A stretch of 64,000 nucleotides of DNA, taken from the NCBI RefSeq assembly GCF_015158295.1, contig NZ_JACDXV010000003.1, positions 62,001-126,000 of the forward strand, read 5' to 3'. Made by a program: the position numbers and the translations under genes. Under the pieces are notes generated by a model. That model was not told the origin of the DNA. It saw only the letters and a program-made list of their open reading frames with translations, and searched no databases. Below are positions 1 to 9,144 of this stretch, one piece after another. The DNA comes from Devosia faecipullorum. GTDB taxonomy: Bacteria > Pseudomonadota > Alphaproteobacteria > Rhizobiales > Devosiaceae. Position 1 is the stretch's first letter. Each line of letters starts with the position of its first letter.

Positions 1-1
1 C

Positions 2-463
2 GAGTTGATCACGGTCGAGACCGGGGCCGTCTACAAGAAGTATTGCGCACCGACCTATCGCATCGCCATGATCGGGCAGCCGAACGACGACCTGCGCCGC
101 TTGCATGATGCATCGCGCGATGCCCTGTTGGCGGCTCTGGAAAAATTCGGGCCTGGCATGACCTCGCACGAGGGCGACCGGATCGTCCGGGACTCCATTG
201 AACGCTCGGGCTACCTCGATTATTTCACCGTCCGCGCTGCCTACAGCATCGGCCTCGGCTTCTCGCCCAGCTGGGATGAGGATCACATCATGAAGCTGCG
301 CCCCAATGACAATCGCGTCGTTCAGCCGGGCATGGTCTTCCACGTGGTGCCTGCGCTCTACAAGCCGGGCGCGGGGGCGGTCTGCTGCTCCAACACCGTT
401 CAGATCACTGAAAACGGCGCCAAGGCACTGGTTCCGGTCGAGGCCGAACTGCTGGTCGTCTAA
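2..463 (+). CDS. M24-family peptidase/creatinase-like protein, C-terminal part
   Basis: The reading frame is open from the first base, so the N-terminus lies upstream of the window. The visible ~153 residues match the C-terminal pita-bread half of the M24 (aminopeptidase P/creatinase) family, with the typical segment AAYSIGLGFSPSW followed by a GMVFHVVP stretch. The usual histidine before the xxGYSIG element reads as R-A-A-Y, so it may not be a normal metallopeptidase. It ends 12 bp before the ABC transporter genes and is probably cotranscribed with them. That suggests hydrolysis of an imported amide, cyclic amine or dipeptide. The substrate cannot be named. Proline dipeptidase, creatinase or ectoine-hydrolase-like roles all remain possible. 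Confidence 0.8.
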   Translation, partial: ELITVETGAVYKKYCAPTYRIAMIGQPNDDLRRLHDASRDALLAALEKFGPGMTSHEGDRIVRDSIERSGYLDYFTVRAAYSIGLGFSPSWDEDHIMKLRPNDNRVVQPGMVFHVVPALYKPGAGAVCCSNTVQITENGAKALVPVEAELLVV

Positions 464-475
464 CAAGGGCAGAAC

Positions 476-1240
476 ATGACTGCATTGCTGGAAGTCTCGG
501 ACATCAGGAAGAGTTTTTTTGCTCTTGAAGTCCTCAAGGGTGTGTCTCTGACGATCGAGGAAGGCACTATTACGGGCATCATTGGTCCCAATGGTGCCGG
601 CAAGAGCACCTTTTTCAACACGCTTGCTGGCGAGTTGTCGTCCGATTCCGGCTCCATCCGTTTTGCGGGTGAGGACATCACCAGGCGTTCCTCTTACGAG
701 GTCGCTCGCCGCGGGATGGTGCGTAGCTTCCAGATCTCGCGCGGCTTTCCCAACCTGACCGTCATGGAGAGCCTGCTCGTCTATGGCAGCAACCAGCCGG
801 GCGAAAAATTCTGGCCGGCGCTGCTGGGAACGAAGGCGGCGCGGCAGCGCGAAGACGAACTGGTCGAGAAGGCCCGCGGCATTGCCGAAAAGCTTCGCCT
901 CAGCCATGTGCTCAACAACCTCGCCACCCAGATCTCGGGCGGGCAAAAGAAGCTCCTCGAAATTGGCCGCGCCCTGATGGCCGACCCACGGCTTATCCTG
1001 CTCGACGAACCCATGGCGGGCGTGAACCCCTCCCTTGGCAACGAGATCGGCGAGCAGATCCGGGCCCTGAACGCAGAGGGCTACACCTTTGTCATCATCG
1101 AACATGACATGAGCTGGGTCGGCAAACTCTGCAATCCGGTCATCGTGCTCGCAGACGGCAAGGTGCTGACGCAGGGCACCTTCGACGAGGTGATCTCGGA
1201 CCCGCGTGTCCAGGACGTTTACATGGGCATCGACGCATGA
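476..1240 (+). CDS. livG: Branched-chain amino acid/amide ABC transporter ATP-binding protein (LivG type)
   Basis: 254-residue ABC ATPase with Walker A GPNGAGKST at about residues 37-45, signature ISGGQKK near residue 158, and Walker B LILLDEP followed by MAGVNP, a LivG hallmark. It energises import by the LivHM membrane pair on the cytoplasmic face. The length is normal for LivG. It lies 12 bp after the M24 gene and overlaps livF by 4 bp (ATGA), so translation is probably coupled. HAAT family membership is clear. The solute is not, because this family carries leucine, amides, urea and other small polar compounds. Confidence 0.95.
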   Translation: MTALLEVSDIRKSFFALEVLKGVSLTIEEGTITGIIGPNGAGKSTFFNTLAGELSSDSGSIRFAGEDITRRSSYEVARRGMVRSFQISRGFPNLTVMESLLVYGSNQPGEKFWPALLGTKAARQREDELVEKARGIAEKLRLSHVLNNLATQISGGQKKLLEIGRALMADPRLILLDEPMAGVNPSLGNEIGEQIRALNAEGYTFVIIEHDMSWVGKLCNPVIVLADGKVLTQGTFDEVISDPRVQDVYMGIDA

Positions 1241-1944
1241 GCCTTCTGACCATCAAGTCCGCCATCGCCGGCTATTCGCAGGCAGACATGATCCTCAAGG
1301 GCGTGGATTTCACCGTCAACAAGGGCGAGATCGTCGGCATTTTCGGCCCCAATGGCGCCGGCAAGTCCACCATGCTCAAGCTGGCCGCCGGCCTGCTCAC
1401 CCCGCGCGAGGGCAGGGTGGAGCTCAAGGGCGAGAATATCGGCGGGCTGTCGCCGCGCAATATTGCGCGCCGCGGCATGGTTTTTGTTCCGCAGGAAGCC
1501 AATGTCTTCACCTCGCTGACCGTGCGTGAAAACCTGGAAATGGGCGCCTTCCTCTACAAGGGCCGTCCGCGTCAGCGCATCGAAATGATGCTCGAAAAAT
1601 TCCCCGACCTGGGGCGTCTCCAGCACATCAAGGCGCGGGGGCTGTCAGGCGGCCAGCGCCAGGTGCTGGCTATGGCCACCGCCCTCTTGGTCGAGCCCGA
1701 AATCATGTTGCTGGATGAGCCGACGGCTGGTCTTTCCCCCATCGCCGTACTCGAACTCCTCCAGAACATCCGCGACATCAACAAGATGGGCATCACCATC
1801 GCCATCGTTGAGCAGAATGTCGCTGCGGCCCTGAAAATTCTCGATCGGGCCTACATCCTCGTCGACGGAAAAAATGCCGTCGACGGACCCGCTGCGGAAA
1901 TTGCCAGCGACCCAGAGGTCAAGCGCAAGTTCCTTGGCGGCTAA
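1237..1944 (+). CDS. livF: Branched-chain amino acid/amide ABC transporter ATP-binding protein (LivF type)
   Basis: 235-residue second ATPase of the importer. Walker A GPNGAGKST, signature LSGGQRQ and Walker B IMLLDEPTAGLSP are all present. The short length and the 'AGLSP' ending distinguish LivF from LivG. It pairs with LivG as the nucleotide-binding heterodimer under LivH/LivM. The start overlaps the livG stop in an ATGA. It is followed by a 30-bp gap with a GGAAGGAAGG purine tract that serves the binding-protein gene. Confidence 0.95.
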   Translation: MSLLTIKSAIAGYSQADMILKGVDFTVNKGEIVGIFGPNGAGKSTMLKLAAGLLTPREGRVELKGENIGGLSPRNIARRGMVFVPQEANVFTSLTVRENLEMGAFLYKGRPRQRIEMMLEKFPDLGRLQHIKARGLSGGQRQVLAMATALLVEPEIMLLDEPTAGLSPIAVLELLQNIRDINKMGITIAIVEQNVAAALKILDRAYILVDGKNAVDGPAAEIASDPEVKRKFLGG

Positions 1945-1974
1945 GAGGGAACAAAGGAAGGAAGGAAGAACACT

Positions 1975-3177
1975 ATGAACAACCTGATCCAGCGCCGCAC
2001 GCTGATCAAGGCCGGCATTGCCGGTCTGTCAGTGGCCATGCTGCCCCGCATGGCCTTCGCTCAGTCAGAAGGACCGATCAAGATCGGTTCGCTCACCCCG
2101 ATGACGGGTGCCGGCGCCAATTATGGTGGCCGCATGCGCGATTCCATCGCAGCCGTCATCGACGCGGTGAACGCAGCCGGCGGAATCAAGGGCCGCCAGC
2201 TCCAGCTGGTCAGCGAAGACGACCAGACCAACCCGGAAGCAGCCGTTCGCGCCGCGCGCAAGCTGATCGACGTCGATGGCGTCTCCGCCATCCTCGGCAC
2301 CTGGGCTTCGTCGGTCACCACCGCTGTCGCTCCCCTGTGCTGGGAAAGCAAGATCATGCTGATGTGCACCTCAGGTGCCGACACCATCACCCAGCTGCCG
2401 CATCAAGGCTATGTGCTGCGCACCGAGCCGGGTACTGAACTCGTCCAGACCAAGAACGCTCAGTTCATGGTCGATGAAGGTGGCCAGAAGATTGCCTTTC
2501 TCGGCGTCCAGACCCCGTTCGCCCAGGACCTTGCCAATGTGATGAAGGGCGTTGCCGACGCAGCAGGCATCGGCTTTGCCCAGATGATCTACGAAGCTGA
2601 CAAGACCAGCTACCGTACCGAAGTCGACCAGCTTCTGGCCGAAAATCCCGACTTCATCTTCCTTGGCGGCTACACTCCGGACACCATCGTTGTGCTTCGC
2701 GACCTGTTCCGCGCCGGCTATACCGGCCGCGCGTTGTCGCCCTCCTACACCATCGACGAGACTGTCCTGGAGGCGCTCCCGGCGGATGTTCTGGAAGGTG
2801 TCTTCACCTATAGCGCGATGACCCCGGAAACCGCTCCTGGCCTCATCGAGGCCAAGAAACTGCTGGGCGCTGACTATATCGACCCCTACACGGCCCAGAC
2901 CTACGACCACGCAACACTGACCGTTCTCGCTCTTGCCGCTGCCGCCACCCAGGACGGGGAAGGCATCCGAGACAATGTCCGTGTCGTGTCTCAGGGCGAC
3001 GGTGAGCCAGTGGCCAGCGCCGTTGAAGGCATCAAGCTTCTCTCCGAAGGCAAGTCGATCAATTACGACGGCGCCAGCGGCGAGCTGATCTTCAACGAGC
3101 TGGGTGACATCACCACGCTCGACGTCCGCTTCGACGTCATCAAGAACGGCGCATTCGAAGTCTACAAGACTCCCTAA
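1975..3177 (+). CDS. ABC transporter substrate-binding protein (LivK/amide type)
   Basis: 400-residue periplasmic type-1 binding protein (Peripla_BP_6). The N-terminus has a twin-arginine-like signal (RRTLIKAGIAGLS...AFAQ) with probable cleavage after AFA near residue 29. The mature protein starts with the family motif IKIGSLTPMTGAGANYGG and continues through two Rossmann lobes. A strong purine-rich ribosome-binding site lies just upstream. The gene sits between the ATPase and permease genes of the same importer. Ligand specificity cannot be read from sequence. The linked M24 hydrolase suggests something other than plain leucine. Confidence 0.93.
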   Translation: MNNLIQRRTLIKAGIAGLSVAMLPRMAFAQSEGPIKIGSLTPMTGAGANYGGRMRDSIAAVIDAVNAAGGIKGRQLQLVSEDDQTNPEAAVRAARKLIDVDGVSAILGTWASSVTTAVAPLCWESKIMLMCTSGADTITQLPHQGYVLRTEPGTELVQTKNAQFMVDEGGQKIAFLGVQTPFAQDLANVMKGVADAAGIGFAQMIYEADKTSYRTEVDQLLAENPDFIFLGGYTPDTIVVLRDLFRAGYTGRALSPSYTIDETVLEALPADVLEGVFTYSAMTPETAPGLIEAKKLLGADYIDPYTAQTYDHATLTVLALAAAATQDGEGIRDNVRVVSQGDGEPVASAVEGIKLLSEGKSINYDGASGELIFNELGDITTLDVRFDVIKNGAFEVYKTP

Positions 3178-3210
3178 GCGACTGATCTGCACCAATAATC
3201 GAGAGTGGGA

Positions 3211-4068
3211 ATGTTCCTGCAGTATATCGTAAATGGCATCTTTTATGGAGCCACTCTGGCGCTGCCAGCGATGGGGCTAACGCTCATTTTCGCCGTACTG
3301 CGCTTTCCCACTTTCGCCCTGGCAGCCCATCTGGCAGTCGGCGCCTATGCCGGCTACGTGCTGAATGTCTGGTTCGGCGCGCCGCTGGTGCCCTCCTATG
3401 TCATCGCCTTCCTCGTGGCGGGACTGGTGGGCGTCATCGGCGATGAAGTTGCCGTCAAACCCCTCGATGGCCGCGGATCGCTTTCCGTGGCCATCGTGAC
3501 CATCGCCTTGAGCATCATCATCGAAAACATCATGCGCTTCAGCTTCGGCAACGAACTGCGTGGCTTTGACGTCCCGCTCTATCGCGACTCTGTTGTCGGC
3601 GGCATCCGATTCGGCGTGCAGCAGCTGATCAATTTCGGCGCCGCCTTGGCGATCATGGTGGTCGTCTTCGCGTTCCTGACGTTCACCACACTCGGCAAGG
3701 CGATGCGTGCTGTGGCGGACAATCCATCCCTGGCCGCGCTTCGTGGCATCAATCCCCATTTCATCCGGCGCTTTGCCGTGTTCCTCGGCATGGGCCTGGC
3801 GGGTCTGGGTGGCGCGCTGATCGCCGCCGAAACCAGCGTCGACCCTCTGATGGGCACCCGCACCATGCTGCCCATCTTCGCCGCTGCCATTCTGGGCGGG
3901 CTCGGAAGCATTCCCGGTGCGGTGCTCGGCGCCATCATCATCGGCGTTATCTCCGAAACTTCGCTCATGTTCATCCCGCCAACCTATCGCTCGGGCGTGA
4001 GCTTCTTCGTGCTCATCATCGTGCTGTCGTTCCGCCCGCAGGGCATCCTCGGCGAAATAAAGAAATAA
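3211..4068 (+). CDS. livH: Branched-chain amino acid/amide ABC transporter permease (LivH type)
   Basis: About 285-residue multi-pass inner-membrane protein of the HAAT permease family, opening with MFLQYIVNGIFYGATLALPA, the usual LivH start. The ATG at 3211 is preferred over the in-frame GTG at 3205 because GAGAG sits at 3201-3205. Near the C-terminus, AAAILGGLGSIPGAVLGA is the conserved loop contacting the ATPase. It forms the translocation channel with LivM. Confidence 0.93.
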   Translation: MFLQYIVNGIFYGATLALPAMGLTLIFAVLRFPTFALAAHLAVGAYAGYVLNVWFGAPLVPSYVIAFLVAGLVGVIGDEVAVKPLDGRGSLSVAIVTIALSIIIENIMRFSFGNELRGFDVPLYRDSVVGGIRFGVQQLINFGAALAIMVVVFAFLTFTTLGKAMRAVADNPSLAALRGINPHFIRRFAVFLGMGLAGLGGALIAAETSVDPLMGTRTMLPIFAAAILGGLGSIPGAVLGAIIIGVISETSLMFIPPTYRSGVSFFVLIIVLSFRPQGILGEIKK

Positions 4069-4080
4069 GGCTCAGCAGCG

Positions 4081-4974
4081 ATGGAAAACTACATCCTTGG
4101 CATCCTGACCACATCCGGGGTCTATGCGCTTCTGGCGCTCGGGCTCAACATGACCTGGGGCGTCACCGGCATTGCGAATTTCGGTCTGGCCGGGTTCTTC
4201 GCGGTCGGCGCTTATGCTGCGGCCATCGGGTCGACCGTGCTGGGCCTGCCCATCTGGGCCTGCGCCATTTTGGCGATAATTGTTGGCGGGCTGTTCGGCC
4301 TGCTGGTCTCGGTTTCTACCATTCGGCTGCGCGGGGATTATCTTGCCATCGTGACGCTTGGATTCACCGAGGTCGTTCGCCTCGTGGCCAGCAACGAAAC
4401 CTGGCTGACCAAGGGCACGGATGGCATTTCGGGCATTCCAGGGCCGTTCCGTGGTCAGGTGACGCCGACGGAATATAACATGATCTCGCTGGGCATCGTC
4501 ACCATCGTCGTGATCGCGGCGCTGATCTTCTGCGTGAGACTGGTCCAGTCCCCCTATGGCCGTGTGCTGCGAGCCATCCGGGACGACGAAGACGTGGCCA
4601 TGGCCGCCGGCAAGAATGCCACAATGTTCAAGTTGCAGGCCTTTGTCATCGGCGCGGCGCTGATGGGCCTGGGGGGCGCTGTCTATGCCCACTATCTGTC
4701 CTACATCTCGCCGGATCTCTTCCGCCCACTCATTTCCATCTACATTTTCCTCGCCCTCACCATCGGCGGTAGCGGCAATAATTTCGGCGCAGTCCTGGGC
4801 TCGATCCTGCTGCTCGTCCTGCTTGAGGGCAGTCGCTTCGTCATGGAATGGGTGCCCAACCTGACCGGTGTGCAGTCGGCGGCAATGCGCGAAGCCATTA
4901 TCGGGCTAACGCTTATTCTTGTGACGCGGTTTGCCGCTCAAGGGCTGCTGCGGGAGCGCAACAAACAATATTAG
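4081..4974 (+). CDS. livM: Branched-chain amino acid/amide ABC transporter permease (LivM type)
   Basis: 297-residue hydrophobic HAAT permease partner of LivH. It shows the family elements LNMTWGVTGIANFGLAGFFAVGAY near the N-terminus, IRLRGDYLAIVTLGFTE in the middle, and TIGGSGNNFGAVLG in the ATPase-contacting loop. It starts 12 bp after livH and is the last gene of the importer. A GC-rich hairpin follows about 40 bp after the stop. Confidence 0.93.
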   Translation: MENYILGILTTSGVYALLALGLNMTWGVTGIANFGLAGFFAVGAYAAAIGSTVLGLPIWACAILAIIVGGLFGLLVSVSTIRLRGDYLAIVTLGFTEVVRLVASNETWLTKGTDGISGIPGPFRGQVTPTEYNMISLGIVTIVVIAALIFCVRLVQSPYGRVLRAIRDDEDVAMAAGKNATMFKLQAFVIGAALMGLGGAVYAHYLSYISPDLFRPLISIYIFLALTIGGSGNNFGAVLGSILLLVLLEGSRFVMEWVPNLTGVQSAAMREAIIGLTLILVTRFAAQGLLRERNKQY

Positions 4975-5011
4975 CCACTGGCTGGAAAGCGCCCGCTACG
5001 GGCCCATCCGG

Positions 5012-5038
5012 GCGCATCGCCGACCGCCGGCGATGCGC
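5012..5038 (+). terminator. Putative terminator of the liv operon
   Basis: A perfect 11-bp stem (5012-5022 with 5028-5038, loop ACCGC), followed by the T-rich run TCATTTCTTTG. It lies 38 bp after livM and before a convergent gene, so intrinsic termination is the likely role. Confidence 0.6.
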
Positions 5039-5086
5039 TCATTTCTTTGCCCCGGCAAAGCTGCCGGAGTGCGCCAGGCACAGAAA

Positions 5087-5114
5087 GGCCGCAGTTCCAA
5101 TCTGAACTGCGGCC
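5087..5114 (-). terminator. Putative terminator of putA
   Basis: An 11-bp perfect stem GGCCGCAGTTC/GAACTGCGGCC with a 6-nt loop. Read on the minus strand it is followed by TTTCTG, 26 bp beyond the putA stop. This fits a rho-independent terminator for putA. Confidence 0.65.
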
Positions 5115-5139
5115 CGAAGGTCTGTTCTGCCTGCCGGTG

Positions 5140-8100
5140 TCAGGCGGCCGAAACCATCAGCGTAGCATTGCCACCCGCCGCGGTCGTGTCGATGCAGACA
5201 TGGCGCTCATGGATCATGCGATCGAGCTGACCCGCGTCGGTGACAAGCGGCAAGATCGGCCCGCTGCGACGCGACAGCGCCTTGCGAATCTCGACAGCCG
5301 CCGGTGCGGACATATCGAAATAGGCTATGGCAGAAAAGCCGGTCAGCGTTTCCAGCGCGGCGATGTCTGACGTGCTCGCGGTGATCCCGGCAACACCAGC
5401 TTTTTCCGCCATGGCCTTCTGGGCCAGGATGTCAGCCGGCGCGGGACCGAGGCAGAGCAGCGGACCGCGCGCCACCACGGACAGAATGTTGCTTTCCCCG
5501 GTCGGTCCGGGAAGAGCCAGATCACCGGTCGACAGCGGCGCGCTTTGCGTGGTGAAGCGCGGCAGATAGCGAGGTCCGCCTGCCTTGGGACCAGTGCCCG
5601 AGAGGCCTTCCCCGCCAAAGGGTTGGGATCCCACCACGGCGCCGATCTGGTTGCGATTGATGTAGATATTGCCGGCGTGAACAGCTGTCGACACCTTGCG
5701 AACGCGCGAGGAGATACGAGTATGCATGCCGAAGGTCAGACCATAGCCGCTGGCATTGATCTTCTCGATCACCGCCTCAAGGTCTGCGGCCCGGAAGGTG
5801 GCGACATGCAGGACGGGACCGAAGATTTCTTCCGGCATGTCTTCGATGCCGTTCACCTTGAGCACAGTGGGGGCAAAGAAGGTTCCCGCTTCAGGCGCCG
5901 CGAGCTGATGCAGCACATTTGCCCGGCGTGCATCGACATAGGCTGCGAGCTTGTCGCGTGCGGCCCTGTCGATGATCGGCCCGATGTCCTTGTCGAGCGT
6001 CCAGGGATTGCCCAGGCGCAGCTCGTCCATCGCGCCCTTGATCATCTCGATGGTCCTGTCGGCGGCCTCGTCCTGCACATAGAGGATACGCAGCGCCGAA
6101 CAGCGCTGTCCCGCTGACTGGAAGGCCGATGCCAGCACGTCGCGCACGGCCTGTTCGGTCAGGGCCGTCGTGTCGACGATCATGGCGTTGAGACCACCGG
6201 TTTCGGCGATCAATGGGGCCGCCGGAGACACATTGTCTGCCATGGCCTGATCGATCCGGCGCGCCGTGTTGAGCGAGCCGGTGAAGGCCACGCCGGCGAC
6301 TGCCGGGTTGGACGTGAGCAGGCCGCCAATTTCAGGACCGCCGGGAAGCAGTTGCAGCGCATCCCGCTCAATGCCGGCTTCATGCAGCAATTGGACGGCG
6401 CGATGGGCCACAAGCGGCGTCTGAGGTGCCGGTTTTGCCAGAACCGGATTGCCAGCCGCGAGCGCGGCAGCGATTTGCCCGCTGAAAATGGCGAGAGGGA
6501 AATTCCAGGGCGAAATGCATATAAAGGGTCCGCGGGCTGCCCCGGTCAGGCCAGCCGACTGGTCGGCATAATAGCGCAGGAAGTCCACGGCCTCGCGGAT
6601 TTCCGAGATGGCGTCCTGCCAGGACTTTCCTGCTTCGCGCGCCAGCAGAGCGAGGAGTTCGGCGGTGTTTGTCTCATAGAGATCCGCAGCGCGACGTAGG
6701 ATTTCTGCTCGGCGCGGCTGTGGGGTCTGGCTCCACATCGAGGCTTTTGCCGAAGCAAAGGCAGAGGCCACTGTCTCCGGTGTCGCTTGAATCACCTGCC
6801 CGACAATGTCGCTATGGTCAGCCGGATTGATCACAGGTTCAGGCCGTCCTCCCGCCTGCGGCATGACGGTTATCGGCGCGGCCTCCCAGCGATGGGTCCG
6901 GTGGGTGTCGCGGCGATCGCTGGCGGCGCCAAAGGTGATCGGGTCGGCCACGTCAAGACCCAGCGAATTGCGGCGATCGCCGAACAGGGCAAGCGGGGCC
7001 GGAATGGCCGGATTTGGAATGTTGTCGCCCAGCGCCAGGGTCTTGGCGATGGGGTCTTCGGCAACGGCTTCTGCCGGAACGTTCTTGTCGGCAATCTGAT
7101 AGACAAACGAACCATTTGCCCCATTCTCGAGCAAACGGCGCACCAGGTAGGCCAGCAGGTCCTTGTGCGGGCCGACCGGCGCGTAAATGCGGGTGGTGAC
7201 GCCATGGCGTCGGCGCAGGGTTTCGTGGAGCTGCTCGCCCATGCCATGCAGACGCTGCAGCTCGAACGTGTCCTTGCCGCGCCCGGCCTGTTCGGCCAGA
7301 TAAAGCACTGTCGTTGCCGTATGCGCGTTATGGCTGGCGAACTGGGGATAGATGTTCCCGGCCGCGAACAGTTTGCGGGCCGCCGCCATATAGCTGATGT
7401 CGGTCGACGACTTGCGCGTATAGACGGAATAGGCTGGCAGGCCCAAGACCTGGGCCCGCTTGATTTCGGCGTCCCAATAGGCCCCCTTGACCAGGCGGAC
7501 CATGATCTTGCGCTTGAGCGTGCCTGCCATTGCGTCGAGCCAGTCGATCAACGGCAGGACGCGCTTGCCATAGGCCTGAACCACGATGCCGAAACCGCTC
7601 CAGCCTTCAAGCTCCGGCGATGCCAGCACGGCTTCGATAATGTCGAGGGACAGGTCGAGGCGCTCGACTTCCTCGGCGTCGATGTTGAAGCCCATATTGG
7701 CTTGCGCTGCCGCGATGGCGAGCTTGCGGGTTGCGTCGACCAACTCGGTCATCACCCGATCACGCTGGCCCACTTCATAGCGTGGATGGAGGGCGCTGAG
7801 CTTGACCGAAATGCCGGGATTGTCGCGGACCGCCTTGCTCTGACAATGGGGGGCGAGGCTGTTGATGGCATGCAGATAGGCGTCGAAATAGCGCTTCGCA
7901 TCGGCTTCGGTGCGGGCAGCTTCGCCCAGCATGTCGTAGGAATAGCGATAGCCAAGGCTTTCCGGCTTCCTGGCATTCCTGATGGCCTCGTCGATGCTGC
8001 GGCCAAAGACGAACTGACTGCCCAGGATGCGCATGGCATGCGCGACAGCGGTGCGGATGACCGGCTCGCCAAGGCGCGCGACGGCGCGATGCAGGGCATT

Positions 8101-8517
8101 TTTCGGACCGACTTCCGGCTCACCCAGAACGTCGGCCGTGAGATTGAGCGCCCAGGACGAGAAGTTGACCAGCGCATTTTCGGAACCGCCAAAGTGGCTG
8201 GCCCAGTCGGCGCCGGCAACCTTGTCATGGATCAGGGCGTCGACAGTTTCGGCGTCGGGGACGCGCAACAGCGCTTCGGCCAACGACATCAGGGCGACGC
8301 CTTCGTCGCTGTCGAGGCCATATTCGGAGAGAAAGCTCTCCATCAGACCGAGCTTGCTCTCAGCGCGGACCTCGTTGACGAGGTCTGCGGCACGACTGGC
8401 AATGGACTGGCGCTCGTCCTCGGTGAAGCCCGCGTCGCTGATCAATTGCCTGACCAGGCTGGTTTCATCCGCATAGAGAAGGGAGTGGATTTCGGAACGC
8501 GCGCGATCTTGATTCAT
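5140..8517 (-). CDS. putA: Bifunctional proline dehydrogenase / L-glutamate gamma-semialdehyde dehydrogenase
   Basis: About 1125 residues; oxidises proline to glutamate using FAD and then NAD+. The N-terminal half carries the proline dehydrogenase barrel (YSYDMLGEAAR, LVKGAYWDAEIKRAQ, FASHNAHT and the RRLLENGANGSF substrate-arginine motif). The C-terminal half is an aldehyde dehydrogenase (SPWNFPLAIF, general-base region IAETGGLNAMIVD, nucleophile SAGQRCSALR). There is no N-terminal ribbon-helix-helix domain, so unlike the E. coli protein it should not be its own repressor. A divergent Lrp-type gene probably takes that role. An ATG at 8517 was chosen; an upstream in-frame TTG at 8532 is possible. 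Confidence 0.96.
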   Translation of the reverse strand: MNQDRARSEIHSLLYADETSLVRQLISDAGFTEDERQSIASRAADLVNEVRAESKLGLMESFLSEYGLDSDEGVALMSLAEALLRVPDAETVDALIHDKVAGADWASHFGGSENALVNFSSWALNLTADVLGEPEVGPKNALHRAVARLGEPVIRTAVAHAMRILGSQFVFGRSIDEAIRNARKPESLGYRYSYDMLGEAARTEADAKRYFDAYLHAINSLAPHCQSKAVRDNPGISVKLSALHPRYEVGQRDRVMTELVDATRKLAIAAAQANMGFNIDAEEVERLDLSLDIIEAVLASPELEGWSGFGIVVQAYGKRVLPLIDWLDAMAGTLKRKIMVRLVKGAYWDAEIKRAQVLGLPAYSVYTRKSSTDISYMAAARKLFAAGNIYPQFASHNAHTATTVLYLAEQAGRGKDTFELQRLHGMGEQLHETLRRRHGVTTRIYAPVGPHKDLLAYLVRRLLENGANGSFVYQIADKNVPAEAVAEDPIAKTLALGDNIPNPAIPAPLALFGDRRNSLGLDVADPITFGAASDRRDTHRTHRWEAAPITVMPQAGGRPEPVINPADHSDIVGQVIQATPETVASAFASAKASMWSQTPQPRRAEILRRAADLYETNTAELLALLAREAGKSWQDAISEIREAVDFLRYYADQSAGLTGAARGPFICISPWNFPLAIFSGQIAAALAAGNPVLAKPAPQTPLVAHRAVQLLHEAGIERDALQLLPGGPEIGGLLTSNPAVAGVAFTGSLNTARRIDQAMADNVSPAAPLIAETGGLNAMIVDTTALTEQAVRDVLASAFQSAGQRCSALRILYVQDEAADRTIEMIKGAMDELRLGNPWTLDKDIGPIIDRAARDKLAAYVDARRANVLHQLAAPEAGTFFAPTVLKVNGIEDMPEEIFGPVLHVATFRAADLEAVIEKINASGYGLTFGMHTRISSRVRKVSTAVHAGNIYINRNQIGAVVGSQPFGGEGLSGTGPKAGGPRYLPRFTTQSAPLSTGDLALPGPTGESNILSVVARGPLLCLGPAPADILAQKAMAEKAGVAGITASTSDIAALETLTGFSAIAYFDMSAPAAVEIRKALSRRSGPILPLVTDAGQLDRMIHERHVCIDTTAAGGNATLMVSAA

Positions 8518-8644
8518 GGAGAGAGAGCTCAACGGTTTTGCCCCGCTGATGTACCAGAAACGAAATAGTTGATTTCCCTTAACTTGACCTATCTGCTAGA
8601 GAAATAGCCTGAACTCTGTCGAAAAACTGAGAGCAAATCACGCA
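8518..8644. promoter_or_regulatory. Divergent putA / Lrp-regulator promoter region
   Basis: 127-bp AT-richer region between divergent genes. A direct repeat GAAATAG occurs at 8562-8568 and 8601-8607, 39 bp apart, close to four helical turns. That is the sort of spacing used by Lrp-family octamers. No exact promoter was assigned. Confidence 0.4.
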
Positions 8645-9109
8645 ATGTCATCAAAATTAGGCCGTTTGGATGAGATGGACGAACGCATCCTTGATGAGCT
8701 GCGTCGGGACGGCCGCATCAGTGTCACCGAACTCAGCCGCAAGGTGAATTTGTCCAAGACTCCCTGCCAGAACCGCATCAAGCGGCTCGAGGAAGAAGGC
8801 TACATTCTGGGCTACCGCGCCGTGGTCGATCCGCATCGATTGGGCCTGCCGCACGTGGCCTTTGTCGAAGTCCGGCTGAGCGATACCCGCAAGGCGGCAC
8901 TGGACGCGTTCAACAGGGCTGTGCGGGAACTGCCCGAGGTGGAGCAGGCGCATATGATCGCCTCGAGTTTTGACTATCTGCTCAAGGTGCGGACCAAGGA
9001 CATCGCCGCCTATCGGGAAGTGCTGGGGGAGAAGATCTCGGCGCTGCCGCATGTTTCAAACACTTCGACGCATGTGTCGATGGAAGCGGTCAAGGACGAA
9101 TCCGAATAG
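8645..9109 (+). CDS. Lrp/AsnC-family transcriptional regulator (probable proline-responsive activator)
   Basis: 154 residues: an N-terminal winged helix (LDEMDERILDELRRDGRISVTELSRKVNLSKTPCQNRIKRLEEEG, residues about 6-55) and a C-terminal RAM/AsnC ligand-binding domain. The closely divergent position relative to putA matches the PutR arrangement known in alphaproteobacteria, where the regulator activates putA in response to proline. That role is inferred from context. The family assignment is firm. Confidence 0.93.
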   Translation: MSSKLGRLDEMDERILDELRRDGRISVTELSRKVNLSKTPCQNRIKRLEEEGYILGYRAVVDPHRLGLPHVAFVEVRLSDTRKAALDAFNRAVRELPEVEQAHMIASSFDYLLKVRTKDIAAYREVLGEKISALPHVSNTSTHVSMEAVKDESE

Positions 9110-9136
9110 AAAAAGGGCCCGCCACTGGCGAGCCCT
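9109..9136 (-). terminator. Terminator between convergent genes
   Basis: Stem AGGGC-c-CGCC / GGCG-a-GCCCT (9114-9136) with a 3-nt loop and one internal mismatch. On the minus strand it is followed by a run of five T, giving a convincing intrinsic terminator for the M24-type gene. It may also stop the convergent Lrp gene. Confidence 0.7.
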
Positions 9137-9144
9137 CGGACCTC

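Noticed and set aside
6787-8568. 593-residue open frame on the plus strand opposite putA
   Set aside because: It is antisense to a full-length, motif-complete putA, has no family motifs, and reflects the low stop frequency of high-GC sequence.
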